Both the position numbers and the translations under genes were made by a program. Of a DNA stretch of 64,000 nucleotides, positions 49,023 to 63,000 are shown one piece after another (within the stretch, counting starts at the first letter, position 1; each line of letters begins with the position of its first letter). The notes beneath the pieces were generated by a model, which made no database searches, was not told where the DNA came from, and saw nothing but the letters and a program-made list of their open reading frames with translations. The DNA comes from Corella eumyota (Eukaryota; Chordata; Ascidiacea; Phlebobranchia; Corellidae). Location of the stretch: assembly GCA_963082875.1 (NCBI GenBank), contig OY720099.1, forward strand, positions 5,084,001 to 5,148,000. Reading direction: 5' to 3'.

Positions 49023-49885
49023 ATCTGACACGTTGTAGTTATTCCCGTTTTTTCTTTTGAATCAGTTTTGAAAGCCTTTTATGTCTAGCTTATATGCGTA
49101 TGCTACGAAATGCTAAAAAATACAAAAATAAGCTTAAGTCATATTAAAATAAATAATCTTTTTTAATCAAGCAGCTGCATTTTGGTCTTGCAAAACAGAA
49201 TTAACTTCCTTAATCAACTTGAACCCTACCTTCCTATGTGCACCTGCTTTTTAGAACCGTAACTATAAACATTGAGAACAATAGAACTAAAGATGCGACA
49301 CACAAGCTTGAACATATAACAATGAACTTATTTGCCGATTACCGGGTTTTTACCTGCCCGCATAGGTTTTCGCTTAATGTCTGGTTCGCTTTTTTTTCTA
49401 CGTGTCGAGTATGGTACGAAAAGCGAAACTAAATTTAGCCGGTTAAAAATATTTTTGCTGGCGGTGATTTTTGATATTGCCTAATAAAAATTCATGTTTT
49501 TTGTTTAAAACTTGATCTATTTTAAATCTTGGAATTTGTTTGACGTATTTTTAATTTATTTGATTTTTTTTTAACAAACCATTTTTAAGTTTTAATATTT
49601 TTTTAGAATTTTTAAACACAACAACGTTTGAATACCCGGTAAAGATTATTTGGTTTGTACGCTTAAACTAAGAGTTTTTTTATTTATTTAATATTTCACT
49701 ATGTTTTGTTGTACCTTTAATTGCTCCAGTTAAATACACCAACGTTTTTGTGATTTGTTTTTGTTGTTTTATTATGTATTTATGTAAGTGTTTTATTATA
49801 TTAATACCTTAACTAACATACAAAGTTAGAAATATTTTTTAATTGCCTAACTCTACTTGCCATTTATTATTGCAATATAACATTG
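49023..49885. other. Upstream region of the IGFBP-Kazal-Ig gene
   Basis: AT-rich sequence that should hold the promoter (minus strand). No gene seen. From here to the window end no protein-coding exon can be supported. Confidence 0.5.
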
Positions 49886-49889
49886 GTCA

Positions 49890-50090
49890 AAATATTTTTT
49901 AAAACATGAAAATTTTTAAATTAAATTTTAATTATACCAATTAAACTGCACAGACCCGAAAAGCGTATTTATAAAATTATGACACATTTACCAAATTTTA
50001 AAATTATGACACATTTACCAAAATTGGTACAATATAACACTGGCCTAATATTATCTAAATTTGTATTTATCTAGACAACAATCAAAAGGA
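49890..50090 (+). repeat. Very degenerate satellite-related segment
   Basis: ACTGCACAGACCCGAAAAGC and AATTATGACACATTTACC weakly follow the satellite order (GCACAGGTCC, GTGTTTAC, AGTTATGA). It includes a 24-bp direct repeat (AAAATTATGACACATTTACC twice). Relationship uncertain. Confidence 0.4.
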
Positions 50091-50444
50091 GCAACAAGTT
50101 ATGGTAAAACATAGAAAATTTCTCGCAAAACCAACTTTTAAATTGTGTTGTAAGTCATCTAAGCACCTTAAAAATCACGTTTTTATAAAAATTAGTAAAA
50201 TTTTTTTTAAATGGCGATTTTTACGATTTTCTACAAGAGTATATATATATAGCCTTGCTGATTTTCCAGATCGGACTAAAAATTAAAAATTAGTTTTTAG
50301 CATTTTTTTATTATTATCTGTTGTTAGTCATCTGAACGCTACAAAATAACGTGTTTGTTAAATAATACAAAAAAATGATAATTGTTTTACATGTTGCGCG
50401 TCGGTTACTCAAATAATACTAAAATTTTTATTTACTATCGAATG

Positions 50445-50516
50445 ACAACAGCGGGAACCCAACTGGGGTCCCACGATCGGAAAGCAACTGCCTTACCAAG
50501 CACGCCACGATGACAG
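50445..50516 (-). other. tRNA-like fragment (SINE head or tRNA pseudogene)
   Basis: On the minus strand TGGCGTGCTTGGTAAGGCA resembles an A box and D arm, and GGGTTCCCGC a damaged B box. The acceptor ends do not pair, so it is not a working tRNA gene. Confidence 0.45.
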
Positions 50517-50779
50517 TTTAACGATCTTTTCGTTTTGCATATGAAATGACATGAAAAATAATTAAAATATTACGAGTGTATTTTTAATAAAATAAAATAA
50601 AATAAGAATCAGTCAAAAAAATTGGCCTTATTTGTTGTAGGTTGTTGGAATTGAAATTAGATTCGTTCTTTGTAATTTCTGTAACAATACAACATTAGTT
50701 ATACATATAAAATATCAGCGACAATTTTTTTTAAAATGGCCCCAATTTTTTATTAAATATAAATATTTTTTAATAATTT

Positions 50780-51100
50780 TTTATAATACGTTATTCAGGT
50801 TAGTGCAGTTTAATTGGTATAATACAACTTTAATTTCAAAATTTGGATTAAAAAAAAATTGACCATTCTAATATGGTATTAATATAGGTCAACCGGGGTC
50901 AACTTGGTCAAATAAAAAATATCTCTAACTTTTGTTCTACTTAATATTTTTGCGAAATTTTTTTCTAGTATGTTAGTTAGGTCAATGCACATCAAATAAA
51001 AAAATAAATTTAAGATTTTTGAATTTTACTAAAAATTTGGTAAATGTGTCATAACTTTATTGAATATTAATATTTTTAAATTCAATTTTAATTATACTAA
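50780..51100 (-). repeat. Diverged satellite monomer in inverted orientation
   Basis: On the minus strand the order GCATTGACCTAACTAACAT, TTTCGCAAAAATATTAAGTA, GAACAAAAGTTAGAG and TATGACACATTTACC follows the satellite unit of 54083-64000. The CACGTG core is not present in this piece. Confidence 0.6.
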
Positions 51101-51104
51101 TAAA

Positions 51105-51560
51105 ACTGCATTAATAATTGATGAAGTCTCAAAACCTAAAATTTTATATTTTATTGGAAGCACATTGGTCTAACTAACATTTAAGATAAAACATTTTGCA
51201 AAAATTTTTAGTAAAACAAAAGTTTCAGGAAATTTTTATTCTGGGTTTAATTAGGTCACGTGATATTTTTGTCCAATGCTATTGCATATAAATTTTTTTA
51301 AAAAATTAAAAAATTTTAAATCAAAAAAAATTTTGTTCTGTTAGAACCGCACAGGTCCAATTAACGTGTTTACAAAATATTTTTTGAAAATATTAATATT
51401 CATAAAAGTTATGACAATTTTATTAATAATTGATAAAAAAAATTTAAATCGAAAAATAATTGTTCTGTTGGAACCGCACAGGTCCAATTAACGTGTTTAC
51501 AAAATATTTTTTGAAAATATTAATATTCATAAAAGTTATGACACTTATGCATTAGTAATA
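51105..51560 (+). repeat. Isolated diverged satellite unit with internal 127-bp duplication
   Basis: GTCTAACTAACATTTAAG, TTAATTAGGTCACGTGATAT and GAACCGCACAGGTCCAATTA match the array unit in order. The part from GTTCTGTTAGAACC (51335) is repeated once from 51462. This copy is about 2.5 kb before the main array and keeps TCACGTGA. Confidence 0.78.
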
Positions 51561-53627
51561 TAGCTAAAATAAGTAAAAACCAAATAGAAAGTTTAAAAAA
51601 TGGTTTTAAAAAGAATGCTTAATGCAAAAAACTCAAAACTTACTGCCTTTTCTTTTTTATTAATGACTTAATAATATAGCATTGTCTTGAAAAATATTTT
51701 TAGTTTTAGAAAGATGAGAAGGTAGACTAATTTATCTTTTGACTAAGATTTCTTAACATTCCTAAAAAACAGTTAAAAAACAGTGTTACGTTTTTTTTAA
51801 TATATTTGTAATAATACACTATAATCACATTCATAGTTTAAAAACACATTACCCTGCTAATATTATAAACACATAAATTGGACAAAATATTTTTTTAGAG
51901 AAGCCTATGTTAGATTGCAAAAAGAGATAAATTGTAGAATATTATGGTAGGGTGTAAAGTTAATAATGATCATATTAGAGTGGTCATTTACTTACTTTTC
52001 AAATTTTAAAATCTCTTCAAGAAACAATTGTAGTATTGTAAAGAGAGCACAATTATTAGTACAAAAGTATTGCTTTTGTTATGATCCATAGTTTGGAAAA
52101 TACACACCACCTTGCAAATATCTAAAAACAATTATACTTTACATAAGAAAGTAAAATTGTTACAAATTTTAATCTTTCCAATGTAATTCCAATGACAACT
52201 AGATTTATTTGATAAATAAAATATGGTTCGAAATTATTTGATTATTTGTAACATAAAATTTTATAAATAAAAAATATATGCATAAACATTAACTAAGAAT
52301 ATTACATACCTTTGATTTTTAATTTACAAACCAGCATTTAATATAACAAACAAACAAGAATTATTTTTTAATTACCTTTAAATTTTAAATATAAAAAGAT
52401 ATCACCGACCAAAATTTAAAAACCTAATATCAATCTTTAAATTTGAATAAACAAATTTTTTAAAAACTAAAAAAGTTAAAAATTAAATAGATATTTATTT
52501 TTAAATTTAAGAAATTTAAATGATTGTTTGATGTGTTCGATAGTGTATCAAGTTTAAGAGCTTTAAAGTATTTGATTTAGTATGGAAATCTAAATAAATA
52601 CATTTCAAAAAATAAATATTTATGTAGTAATAACAATATATCAAAGTTGTTTTTTTTGTAAATTTTTAAGAAAACTTGATATATTTAACTGTATTTAAAT
52701 TTTTTGATTAAGACAAAAAAATAATAACTTATTAAGAACAAAAATTTGTTAAATACATTGTGATTCAATTTATATTTAAAAATGTAAAATATTAATTAAC
52801 ATGAAATATTATATAATCGAGGATAAAGCAATTTACATCTAAAACCATCCGAGCGTGATAAATAAAAACAGAAATCGGGGAGTTCCCCGAAGCGTCTTGC
52901 AGTAAATTGTAATTTCTTTTTTCTTTTTGATTAGGTTTTTCTCGCTTTCACGTAAATAGTTGGAAGGTTAACAAAAGAAGTTCATCAAGTTCAACCTAAA
53001 AATGACGAAGTTAAATTCATAGTTTTAACATGTTATTAATATTAACTGTTTACAAAAGTATTTCTTCGTGCCAAAGTGTCTTGTTATATCTCTAATATTG
53101 TTATATCTCTACTGACGATTACAAAACTTCATTTCTGCGTTTATCAAGTTTAAATAAATTTAATTTGTTGATTACTTTTAGGTTTTAGGCTCGTTTGCTT
53201 TAACTTTTAAAATATGTTTGGCTTAAACAATCATAGTAAAATTTTATTTTTAAAGTACTTCAAAATAGTTCGATGTCGTTACTTTAACTTAAGATTATAT
53301 TTATGTTAAAACACTCAAAAGAACACCTAAGATAAAAAAAAATTCAAAAAATATTGAACAGAACAAAAATTACATCATTTTTATATTACGTATACAGTTT
53401 ATATTCATATATCGCGTATAATTTAAGTTTTCAAATTACGTTATGTAACATTTTATTAAATATATTTTTTGTTTTACAGGCAGTATTGATCATTACAACA
53501 CATAACAACATCGGTTGTTCAACTTTATAAAATCATTTTTGTTTAATAAAATTGATTATAATTTTTTTTTATTATCGAAAGTCTCTTGCAAACATATGTT
53601 TATAAATAAGTAACGCTTATGAATCGA
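51561..53627. other. Gene-free AT-rich stretch before the satellite
   Basis: No exon, RNA gene or clear transposon seen in about 2 kb. The only GC-rich island is the palindrome at 52875-52890. Confidence 0.5.
52875..52890. promoter_or_regulatory. Palindrome with kappaB-like core
   Basis: TCGGGGA-GT-TCCCCGA is a perfect 7-bp inverted repeat with a two-base centre. Its core GGGGAGTTCC fits the kappaB consensus GGGRNWYYCC. It stands alone in a gene-free AT-rich region, so a regulatory role is unproved. Confidence 0.4.
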
Positions 53628-53702
53628 GTCCGGTAGCTCAACGCGTAATGCCATACGTTGTAAGTAGCAAAGTCTAAGATTCGAAACCCAGCTTCCCCAT
53701 TG
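53628..53702 (+). other. tRNA-like fragment near the satellite edge
   Basis: GTCCGGTAGCTCAACGCGTA resembles an A-box/D-arm and GATTCGAAACCC a B-box/T-arm, at tRNA spacing. The presumed acceptor ends (GTCCGGT and the region before CCCCA) do not pair, so it is more likely a SINE head than a tRNA gene. Confidence 0.45.
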
Positions 53703-53925
53703 AAAATAATTTTTTTTTCATTTTTTTTTTTCACGCATAGCTATAGTCACGACCTGTAATATAAAAAAAATTTATGTTATGAATACGCAAAGAATAAAGT
53801 GCTCAAATTTTTGTTCTTTTGACTTTTTGAAAAACTTTCTTTATCTTAAATCTTAGTAACGTCATTACAATTCTAATTAACTATAAAATTTTAAGTTTTG
53901 TGACAAAAAATTTTTTTTGGTTAAG

Positions 53926-53958
53926 CCAATGATCATACAACCCTTGTATGATCATTGG
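53926..53958. repeat. Perfect 15-bp inverted repeat at the satellite edge
   Basis: CCAATGATCATACAA and its exact reverse complement TTGTATGATCATTGG are separated by CCC. The arm resembles the array segment CCAATGATATTGCATACAA, so the hairpin may be an inverted junction of satellite sequence about 110 bases before the array. Confidence 0.8.
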
Positions 53959-54067
53959 GCGAGCTAAGTATACAGTTTTGATAGGTCAAAAGGTCACGCG
54001 AACGATTCTATGTACGTGAAATAAAAAAATGCTCTTATTTTTGTTTTTTTAATTGTTTTCGAAAATT

Positions 54068-57000
54068 TCTTGGGTTTAATTAGGTCACGTGATATTTTTG
54101 GCCAATAATATTGCATACAAATTTTTTTAAAAAAAATAAAAAATTTTAAATCGAAAAATAATTGTTGTATTAGAACCGCACAGGTGCAATTACCGTGATT
54201 ACAAAATATTTTTCGAAAATATTAATATTCATAAAAGTTATGAAACTTTTATTAAAAATTTATGAAATCTCAAAATCTGAAATTTTATATTTAATTAGGC
54301 GCGCATTGGCCTAACTAACATTCAAGATAAAACATTTTTCAAAAATTTTAAGTAAAACAAAAATTTGAAATAATTTTTTTGGGGTTTAATTAGGTCACGT
54401 GATATTTTTGGCCAATGATATTGCATACAAATTTATTGAAAAAAAATAAAAAATTTTAAATCGAAAAATAATTGTTGTGTTAGAACCGCACAGGTCCAAT
54501 TACCGTGATTACAAAATATTTTTCGAAAATATTGATATTCATAAAAGTTATGAAACTTTTATTAAAAATTTATGAAATCTCAAAATCTGAAATTTTATAT
54601 TTAATTAGGCGCGCATTGGCCTAACTAACATTCAAGATAAAACATTTTTCAAAAATTTTAAGTAAAACAAAAGTTTGAGGTAATTTTTTTGAGGTTTAAT
54701 TAGGTCACGTGATATTTTTGGCCAATGATATTGCATACAAATTTTTTGAAAAAAAATAAAAAATTTTAAATCGAAAAATAATTGTTGTGTTAGAACCGCA
54801 CAGGTCCAATTATTACCGTGTTTACAAAATATTTTTCGAAAATATTAATATTCATAAAAATTATGAAACTTTTATTAAAAATTTATGAAATCTCAAAACC
54901 TAAAATTTTGTATTTTATTAAACGCGCATTGGCCTAACTAACATTCAAGATAAAACATTTCGCAAAAATTTTCAGTAAAACAAAAGTTTGAGGTAATTTT
55001 TACTTTGGTTTTCATTAGGTCACGTGATATTTTTGGCCAATGATATTGCATACAAATTTAAAAAAAAAAAATAAAAAATTTAAATCGAAAAATAATTGTT
55101 GTGTTAGAACCGCACAGGTTCGATTACCGTGTTTACATAATATTTTTCAAAAATATTAAAATTCTTAAAAGTTACGATACTTTTATTAAAAATTTATGAA
55201 ATCTCAAAACCTAAAATTTTGTATTTTATTAGACGCGCATTGGCCTAACTAACATTCAAAATAAAACATTTCGCAAAAATTTTCAGTAAAACAAAAGTTT
55301 GAGGTAATTTTTATTTTGGGTTTAATTAGGTCACGTGATATTTTTGGCCAATAATATTGCATACAAATTTTTTTTAAAAAAATAAAAAAATTTAAATCGA
55401 AAAATAATTGTTGTGTTAGAACCGCACAGGTCCGATTACCGTGTTTACATAATATTTTTCGAAAATATTAATATTCATAAAAGTTATGATACTTTTATTA
55501 AAAATTTATGAAATCTTAAAACCTAAAATTTTGTATTTTATTAGACGCGCATTGACCTAACTAACATTCAAAATAAAACATTTCGCGAAAATTTTCAGTA
55601 AAACAAAAGTTTGAGGTAATTTTTATTTTGGGTTTAATTAGGTCACGTGATATTTTTGGCCAATGATATTGCATACAAATTTTTTTAAAAAAAATAAAAA
55701 ATTTTAAATCGAAAAATAATTGTTGTATTAGAACCGCACGGGTCCAATTACCGTGTTTACAAAATATTTTTCGAAAATATTAATATTCATAAAAGTTATG
55801 AAACTTTTATTAAAAATTTATGAAATCTCAAAATCTGAAATTTTATATTTAATTAGGCGCGCATTGGCCTAACTAACATTCAAGATAAAACATTTTTCAA
55901 AAATTTCAAGTAAAACAAAAATTTGAAATAATTTTTTTGGGGTTTAATTAGGTCACGTGATATTTTTGGCCAATGATATTGCATACAAATTTTTTGAAAA
56001 AAAATAAAAAATTTTAAATCGAAAAATAATTGTTGTGTTAGAACCGCACAGGTCCAATTACCGTGTTTACAAAATATTTTTCGAAAATATTAATATTCAT
56101 AAAAATTATGAAACTTTAATTAAAAATTTATGAAATCTCAAAACCTAAAATTTTGTATTTTATTAAACGCGCATTGGCCTAACTAACATTCAAGATAAAA
56201 CATTTCGCAAAAATTTTCAGTAAAACAAAAGTTTGAGGTAATTTTTATTTTGGTTTTCATTTGGTCACGTGATATTTTTGGCCAATGATATTGCATACAA
56301 ATTTAAAAAAAAAAAAAAAAAAATTTAAATCGAAAAATAATTGTTGTGTTAGAACCGCACAGGTTCGATTACCGTGTTTACATAATATTTTTCGAAAATA
56401 TTAAAATTCTTAAAAGTTATGATACTTTTATTAAAAATTTATGAAATCTCAAAACCTAAAATTTTGTATTTTATTAGACGCGCATTGGCCTAACTAACAT
56501 TCAAAATAAAACATTTCGCGAAAATTTTCAGTAAAACAAAAGTTTGAGGTAATTTTTATTTTGGGTTTAATTAGGTCACGTGATATTTTTGGCCAATAAT
56601 ATTGCATACAAATTTTTTTTAAAAAAATAAAAAAATTAAAATCGAAAAATAATTGTTGTGTTAGAACCGCACAGGTTCGATTACCGTGTTTACATAATAT
56701 TTTTCGAAAATATTAAAATTCTTAAAAGTTATGATACTTTTATTAAAAATTTATGAAATCTCAAAACCTAAAATTTTGTATTTTATTAGACGCGCATTGG
56801 CCTAACTAACATTCAAAATAAAACATTTCGCGAAAATTTTCAGTAAAACAAAAGTTTGAGGTAATTTTTATTTTGGGTTTAATTAGGTCACGTGATATTT
56901 TTGGCCAATAATATTGCATACAAATTTTTTTTAAAAAAATAAAAAAATTTAAATCGAAAAATAATTGTTGTGTTAGAACCGCACAGGTCCGATTACCGTG

Positions 57001-60000
57001 TTTACATAATATTTTTCGAAAATATTAATATTCATAAAAGTTATGATACTTTTATTAAAAATTTATGAAATCTTAAAACCTAAAATTTTGTATTTTATTA
57101 GACGCGCATTGACCTAACTAACATTCAAAATAAAACATTTCGCGAAAATTTTCAGTAAAACAAAAGTTTGAGGTAATTTTTATTTTGGGTTTAATTAGGT
57201 CACGTGATATTTTTGGCCAATGATATTGCATACAAATTTTTTTAAAAAAAATAAAAAATTTTAAATCGAAAAATAATTGTTGTATTAGAACCGCACGGGT
57301 CCAATTACCGTGTTTACAAAATATTTTTCGAAAATATTAAAATTCATAAGAGTTATGAAACTTTTATTAAAAATTTATGAAATCTCAAAATCTGAAATTT
57401 TATATTTAATTAGGCGCGCATTGGCCTAACTAACATTCAAGATAAAACATTTTTCAAAAATTTCAAGTAAAACAAAAATTTGAAATAATTTTTTTGGGGT
57501 TTAATTAGGTCACGTGATATTTTTGGCCAATGATATTGCATACAAATTTTTTGAAAAAAAATAAAAAATTTTAAATCGAAAAATAATTGTTGTGTTAGAA
57601 CCGCACAGGTCCAATTACCGTGTTTACAAAATATTTTTCGAAAATATTAATATTCATAAAAATTATGAAACTTTAATTAAAAATTTATGAAATCTCAAAA
57701 CCTAAAATTTTGTATTTTATTAAACGCGCATTGGCCTAACTAACATTCAAGATAAAACATTTCGCAAAAATTTTCAGTAAAACAAAAGTTTGAGGTAATT
57801 TTTATTTTGGTTTTCATTAGGTCACGTGATATTTTTGGCCAATGATATTGCATACAAATTTAAAAAAAAAAAAATAAAAATTTAAATCGAAAAATAATTG
57901 TTGTGTTAGAACCGCACAGGTTCGATTACCGTGTTTACATAATATTTTTCGAAAATATTAAAATTCTTAAAAGTTATGATACTTTTATTAAAAATTTATG
58001 AAATCTCAAAACCTAAAATTTTGTATTTTATTAGACGCGCATTGGCCTAACTAACATTCAAAATAAAACATTTCGCGAAAATTTTCAGTAAAACAAAAGT
58101 TTGAGGTAATTTTTATTTTGGGTTTAATTAGGTCACGTGATATTTTTGGCCAATAATATTGCATACAAATTTTTTTTAAAAAAATAAAAAAATTAAAATC
58201 GAAAAATAATTGTTGTGTTAGAACCGCACAGGTTCGATTACCGTGTTTACATAATATTTTTCGAAAATATTAAAATTCTTAAAAGTTATGATACTTTTAT
58301 TAAAAATTTATGAAATCTCAAAACCTAAAATTTTGTATTTTATTAGACGCGCATTGGCCTAACTAACATTCAAAATAAAACATTTCGCGAAAATTTTCAG
58401 TAAAACAAAAGTTTGAGGTAATTTTTATTTTGGGTTTAATTAGGTCACGTGATATTTTTGGCCAATAATATTGCATACAAATTTTTTTTAAAAAAATAAA
58501 AAAATTTAAATCGAAAAATAATTGTTGTGTTAGAACCGCACAGGTCCGATTACCGTGTTTACATAATATTTTTCGAAAATATTAATACTCATAAAAGTTA
58601 TGATACTTTTATTAAAAATTTATGAAATCTTAAAACCTAAAATTTTGTATTTTATTAGACGCGCAATGGCCTAACTAACATTCAAAATAAAACATTTCGC
58701 AAAAATTTTCAGTAAAACAAAAGTTTGAGGTAATTTTTATTTTGGGTTTAATTAGGTCACGTGATATTTTTGGCCAATGATATTGCATACAAATTTTTTA
58801 AAAAAAAATAAAAAATTTTAAATCGAAAAATAATTGTTGTATTAGAACCGCACGGGTCCAATTACCGTGTTTACAAAATATTTTTCGAAAATATTAATAT
58901 TCATAAAAGTTATGATACTTTTATTAAAAATTTATGAAATCTTAAAACCTAAAATTTTATATTTTATTAGACGCGCATTGGCTTAACTAACATTCAAAAT
59001 AAAACATTTCGCAAAAATTTCAAGTAAAACAAAAATTTGAAATAATTTTTTTGGGGTTTAATTAGGTCACGTGATATTTTTGGCCAATGATATTGCATAC
59101 AAATTTTTTGAAAAAAAATAAAAAATTTTAAATCGAAAAATAATTGTTGTATTAGAACCGCACGGGTCCAATTACCGTGTTTACAAAATATTTTTCGAAA
59201 ATATTAATATTCATAAAAGTTATGAAACTTTTATTAAAAATTTATGAAATCTCAAAATCTGAAATTTTATATTTAATTAGGCGCGCATTGGCCTAACTAA
59301 CATTCAAGATAAAACATTTTGCGAAAATTTTTAGTAAAACAAAAGTTTGAGGTAATTTTTATTTTGGATTTAATTAGGTCACGTGATATTTTTGGCCAAT
59401 GATATTGCATACAAATTTTTTGAAAAAAAATTAAAAATTTTAAATCGAAAAATAATTGTTGTGTTAGAACCGCACAGGTCCGATTACCGTGTTTACATAA
59501 TATTTTTCGAAAATATTAATATTCATAAAAGTTATGAAACTTTTATTAAAAATTTATGAAATCTCAAAACCTAAAATTTTGTATTTTATTAGACGCGCAT
59601 TGGCCTAACTAACATTCAAGATAAAACATTTTGCGAAAATTTTAAGTAAAACAAAAGGTTAATGTAATTTTTATTTTGGTTTTCATTAGGTCACGTGATA
59701 TTTTTGGCCAATGATATTGCATACAAATTTTTTAAAAAAAAATAAAAAATTTTAAATCGAAAAATAATTGTTGTGTTAGAACCGCACAGGTCCAATTACC
59801 GTGTTTACAAAATATTTTTCGAAAATATTAATATTCATAAAAGTTATGAAACTTTTATTAAAAATTTATGAAATCTCAAAACCTAAACTTTTGTATTTTA
59901 TTAGACGCGCATTGGCCTAACTAACATTCAAGATAAAACATTTCGCGAAAATTCTCAGTAAAACAAAAGTTTGAGGTAATTTTTATTTTGGGTTTAATTA

Positions 60001-63000
60001 GGTCACGTGATATTTTTGGCCAATGATATTGCATACAAATTTTTTGAAAAAAAATAAAAAATTTTAAATCGAAAAATAATTGTTGTGTTAGAACCGCACA
60101 GGTCCAATTACCGTGTTTACATAATATTTTTCAAAAATATTAATATTCATAAAAGTTATGACACTTTTATTAAAAATTTATAAAATTTCAAAACCTAAAA
60201 TTTTGTATTTTATTAGACGCGCATTGGCCTAACTAACATTCAAGATAAAACATTTCGCGAAAATTTTTAGTAAAACAAAAGTTTGTGGTAATTTTTATTT
60301 TAGTTTTAATTAGGTCACGTGATATTTTTGGCCAATGATATTGGATACAAATTTTTTGAAAAAAAATAAAAAATTTTAAATCGAAAAATAATTGTTGTGT
60401 TAGAACCGCACAGGTCCAATTACCGTGATTACAAAATATTTTTCGAAAATATTAATATTCTTAAAAGTTATGAAACTTTTATTAAAAATTTATGAAATCT
60501 CAAAATTTGAAATTTTATATTTAATTAGGCGCGCATTGGCCTAACTAACATTCAAGATAAAACATTTTTCAAAAATTTTAAGTAAAACAAAAGTTTGAGG
60601 TAATTTTTTGGGGGTTTAATTAGGTCACGTGATATTTTTGGCCAATGATATTGCATACAAATTTTTTGAAAAAAAATAAAAAATTTTAAATCGAAAAATA
60701 ATTGTTGTGTTAGAACCGCACAGGTCCAATTACCGTGTTTACAAAATATTTTTCGAAAATATTAATATTCATAAAAATTATGAAACTTTTATTAAAAATT
60801 TATGAAATCTCAAAACCTAAAATTTTGTATTTTATTAAACGCGCATTGGCCTAACTAACATTCAAGATGAAACATTTTGCAAAAATTTTCAGTAAAACAA
60901 AAGTTTGAGGTAATTTTTATTTTGGTTTTCATTAGGTCACGTGATATTTTTGGCCAATGATATTGCATACAAATTTAAAAAAAAAAAAATAAAAATTTAA
61001 ATCGAAAAATAATTGTTGTGTTAGAACCGCACAGGTTCGATTACCGTGTTTACATAATATTTTTCGAAAATATTAAAATTCTTAAAAGTTATGATACTTT
61101 TATTAAAAATTTATGAAATCTCAAAACCTAAAATTTTGTATTTTATTAGACGCGCATTGGCCTAACTAACATTCAAAATAAAACATTTCGCGAAAATTTT
61201 CAGTAAAACAAAAGTTTGAGGTAATTTTTATTTTGGGCTTAATTAGGTCACGTGATATTTTTGGCCAATAATATTGCATACAAAGTTTTTTTAAAAAAAT
61301 AAAAAAATTTAAATCGAAAAATAATTGTTGTGTTAGAACCGCACAGGTCCGATTACCGTGTTTACATAATATTTTTCGAAAATATTAATACTCATAAAAG
61401 TTATGATACTTTTATTAAAAATTTATGAAATCTTAAAACCTAAAATTTTGTATTTTATTAGACGCGCAATGGCCTAACTAACATTCAAAATAAAACATTT
61501 CGCGAAAATTTTCAGTAAAACAAAAGTTTGAGGTAATTTTTATTTTGGGTTTAATTAGGTCACGTGATATTTTTGGCCAATGATATTGCATACAAATTTT
61601 TTTAAAAAAAATAAAAAATTTTAAATCGAAAAATAATTGTTGTATTAGAACCGCACGGGGCCAATTACCGTGTTTACAAAATATTTTTCGAAAATATTAA
61701 TATTCATAAAAGTTATGAAACTTTTATTAAAAATTTATGAAATCTCAAAATCTGAAATTTTATATTTAATTAGGCGCGCATTGGCCTAACTAACATTCAA
61801 GATAAAACCTTTTTCAAAAATTTCAAGTAAAACAAAAATTTGAAATAATTTTTTTGGGGTTTAATTAGGTCACGTGATATTTTTGGCCAATAATATTGCA
61901 TACAAGTTTTTTGAAAAAAATAAAAAATTTTAAATCGAAAAATAATTGTTGTGTTAGAACCGCACAGGTCCAATTACCGTGTTTACAAAATATTTTTCGA
62001 AAATATTAATATTCATAAAAGTTATAAAACTTTTATTAAAAATTTATGAAATTTCAAAACCTAAAATTTTGTATTTTATTAGACGCGCATTGGCCTAACT
62101 AACATTCAAGATAAAACATTTCGCGAAAATTTTTAGTAAAACAAAAGTTTGTGGTAATTTTTATTTTGGTTTTAATTAGGTCACGTGATATTTTTGGCCA
62201 ATGATATTGGATACAAATTTTTTGAAAAAAAATAAAAAATTTTAAATCGAAAAATAATTGTTGTGTTAGAACCGCACAGGTCCAATTACCGTGTTTACAA
62301 AATATTTTTTGAAAATATTAATATTCATAAAAGTTATGAAACTTTTATTAAAAATTTATGAAATCTTAAAACTTAAAATTTTGTATTTTATTAGAGGCGC
62401 ATTGGCCTAACTAACATTCAAGATAAAACATTTCGCAAAAATTTTCAGTAAAACAAAAGTTTGAGGTAATTTTTATTATGGTTTTCATTAGGTCACGTGA
62501 TATTTTTGGCCAATGATATTGCATACAAATTTTTTGAAAAAAAATTAAAAATTTTAAATCGAAAAATAATTGTTGTGTTAGAACCGCACAGGTTCAATTA
62601 CCGTGTTTACAAAATATTTTTTAAAATTATTAATATTCATAAAAGTTAAGACACTTTTATTAAAAATTTATGAAATTTCAAAACCTAAAATTTTGTATTT
62701 TATTAGACGCGCATTGGCCTAACTAACATTTAAGATAAAACATTTTGCGAAAATTTTTAGTAAAACAAAAGTTTGAGGTAATTTTTATTTTGGTTTTCAT
62801 TAGGTCACGTGATATTTTTGGCCAATGATATTGCATACAAATTTTTTGAAAAAAAATAAAAAATTTTAAATCGAAAAATAATTGTTGTGTTAGAACCGCA
62901 CAGGTCCAATTACCGTGTTTACAAAATATTTTTCGAAAATATTAATATTCATAAAAGTTATGAAACTTTTATTAAAAATTTATGAAATCTCAAAACCTAA

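Noticed and set aside
53628-53702. Functional tRNA gene
   Set aside because: D- and T-arm-like stretches are present but the acceptor stem does not pair and no clear anticodon stem forms.
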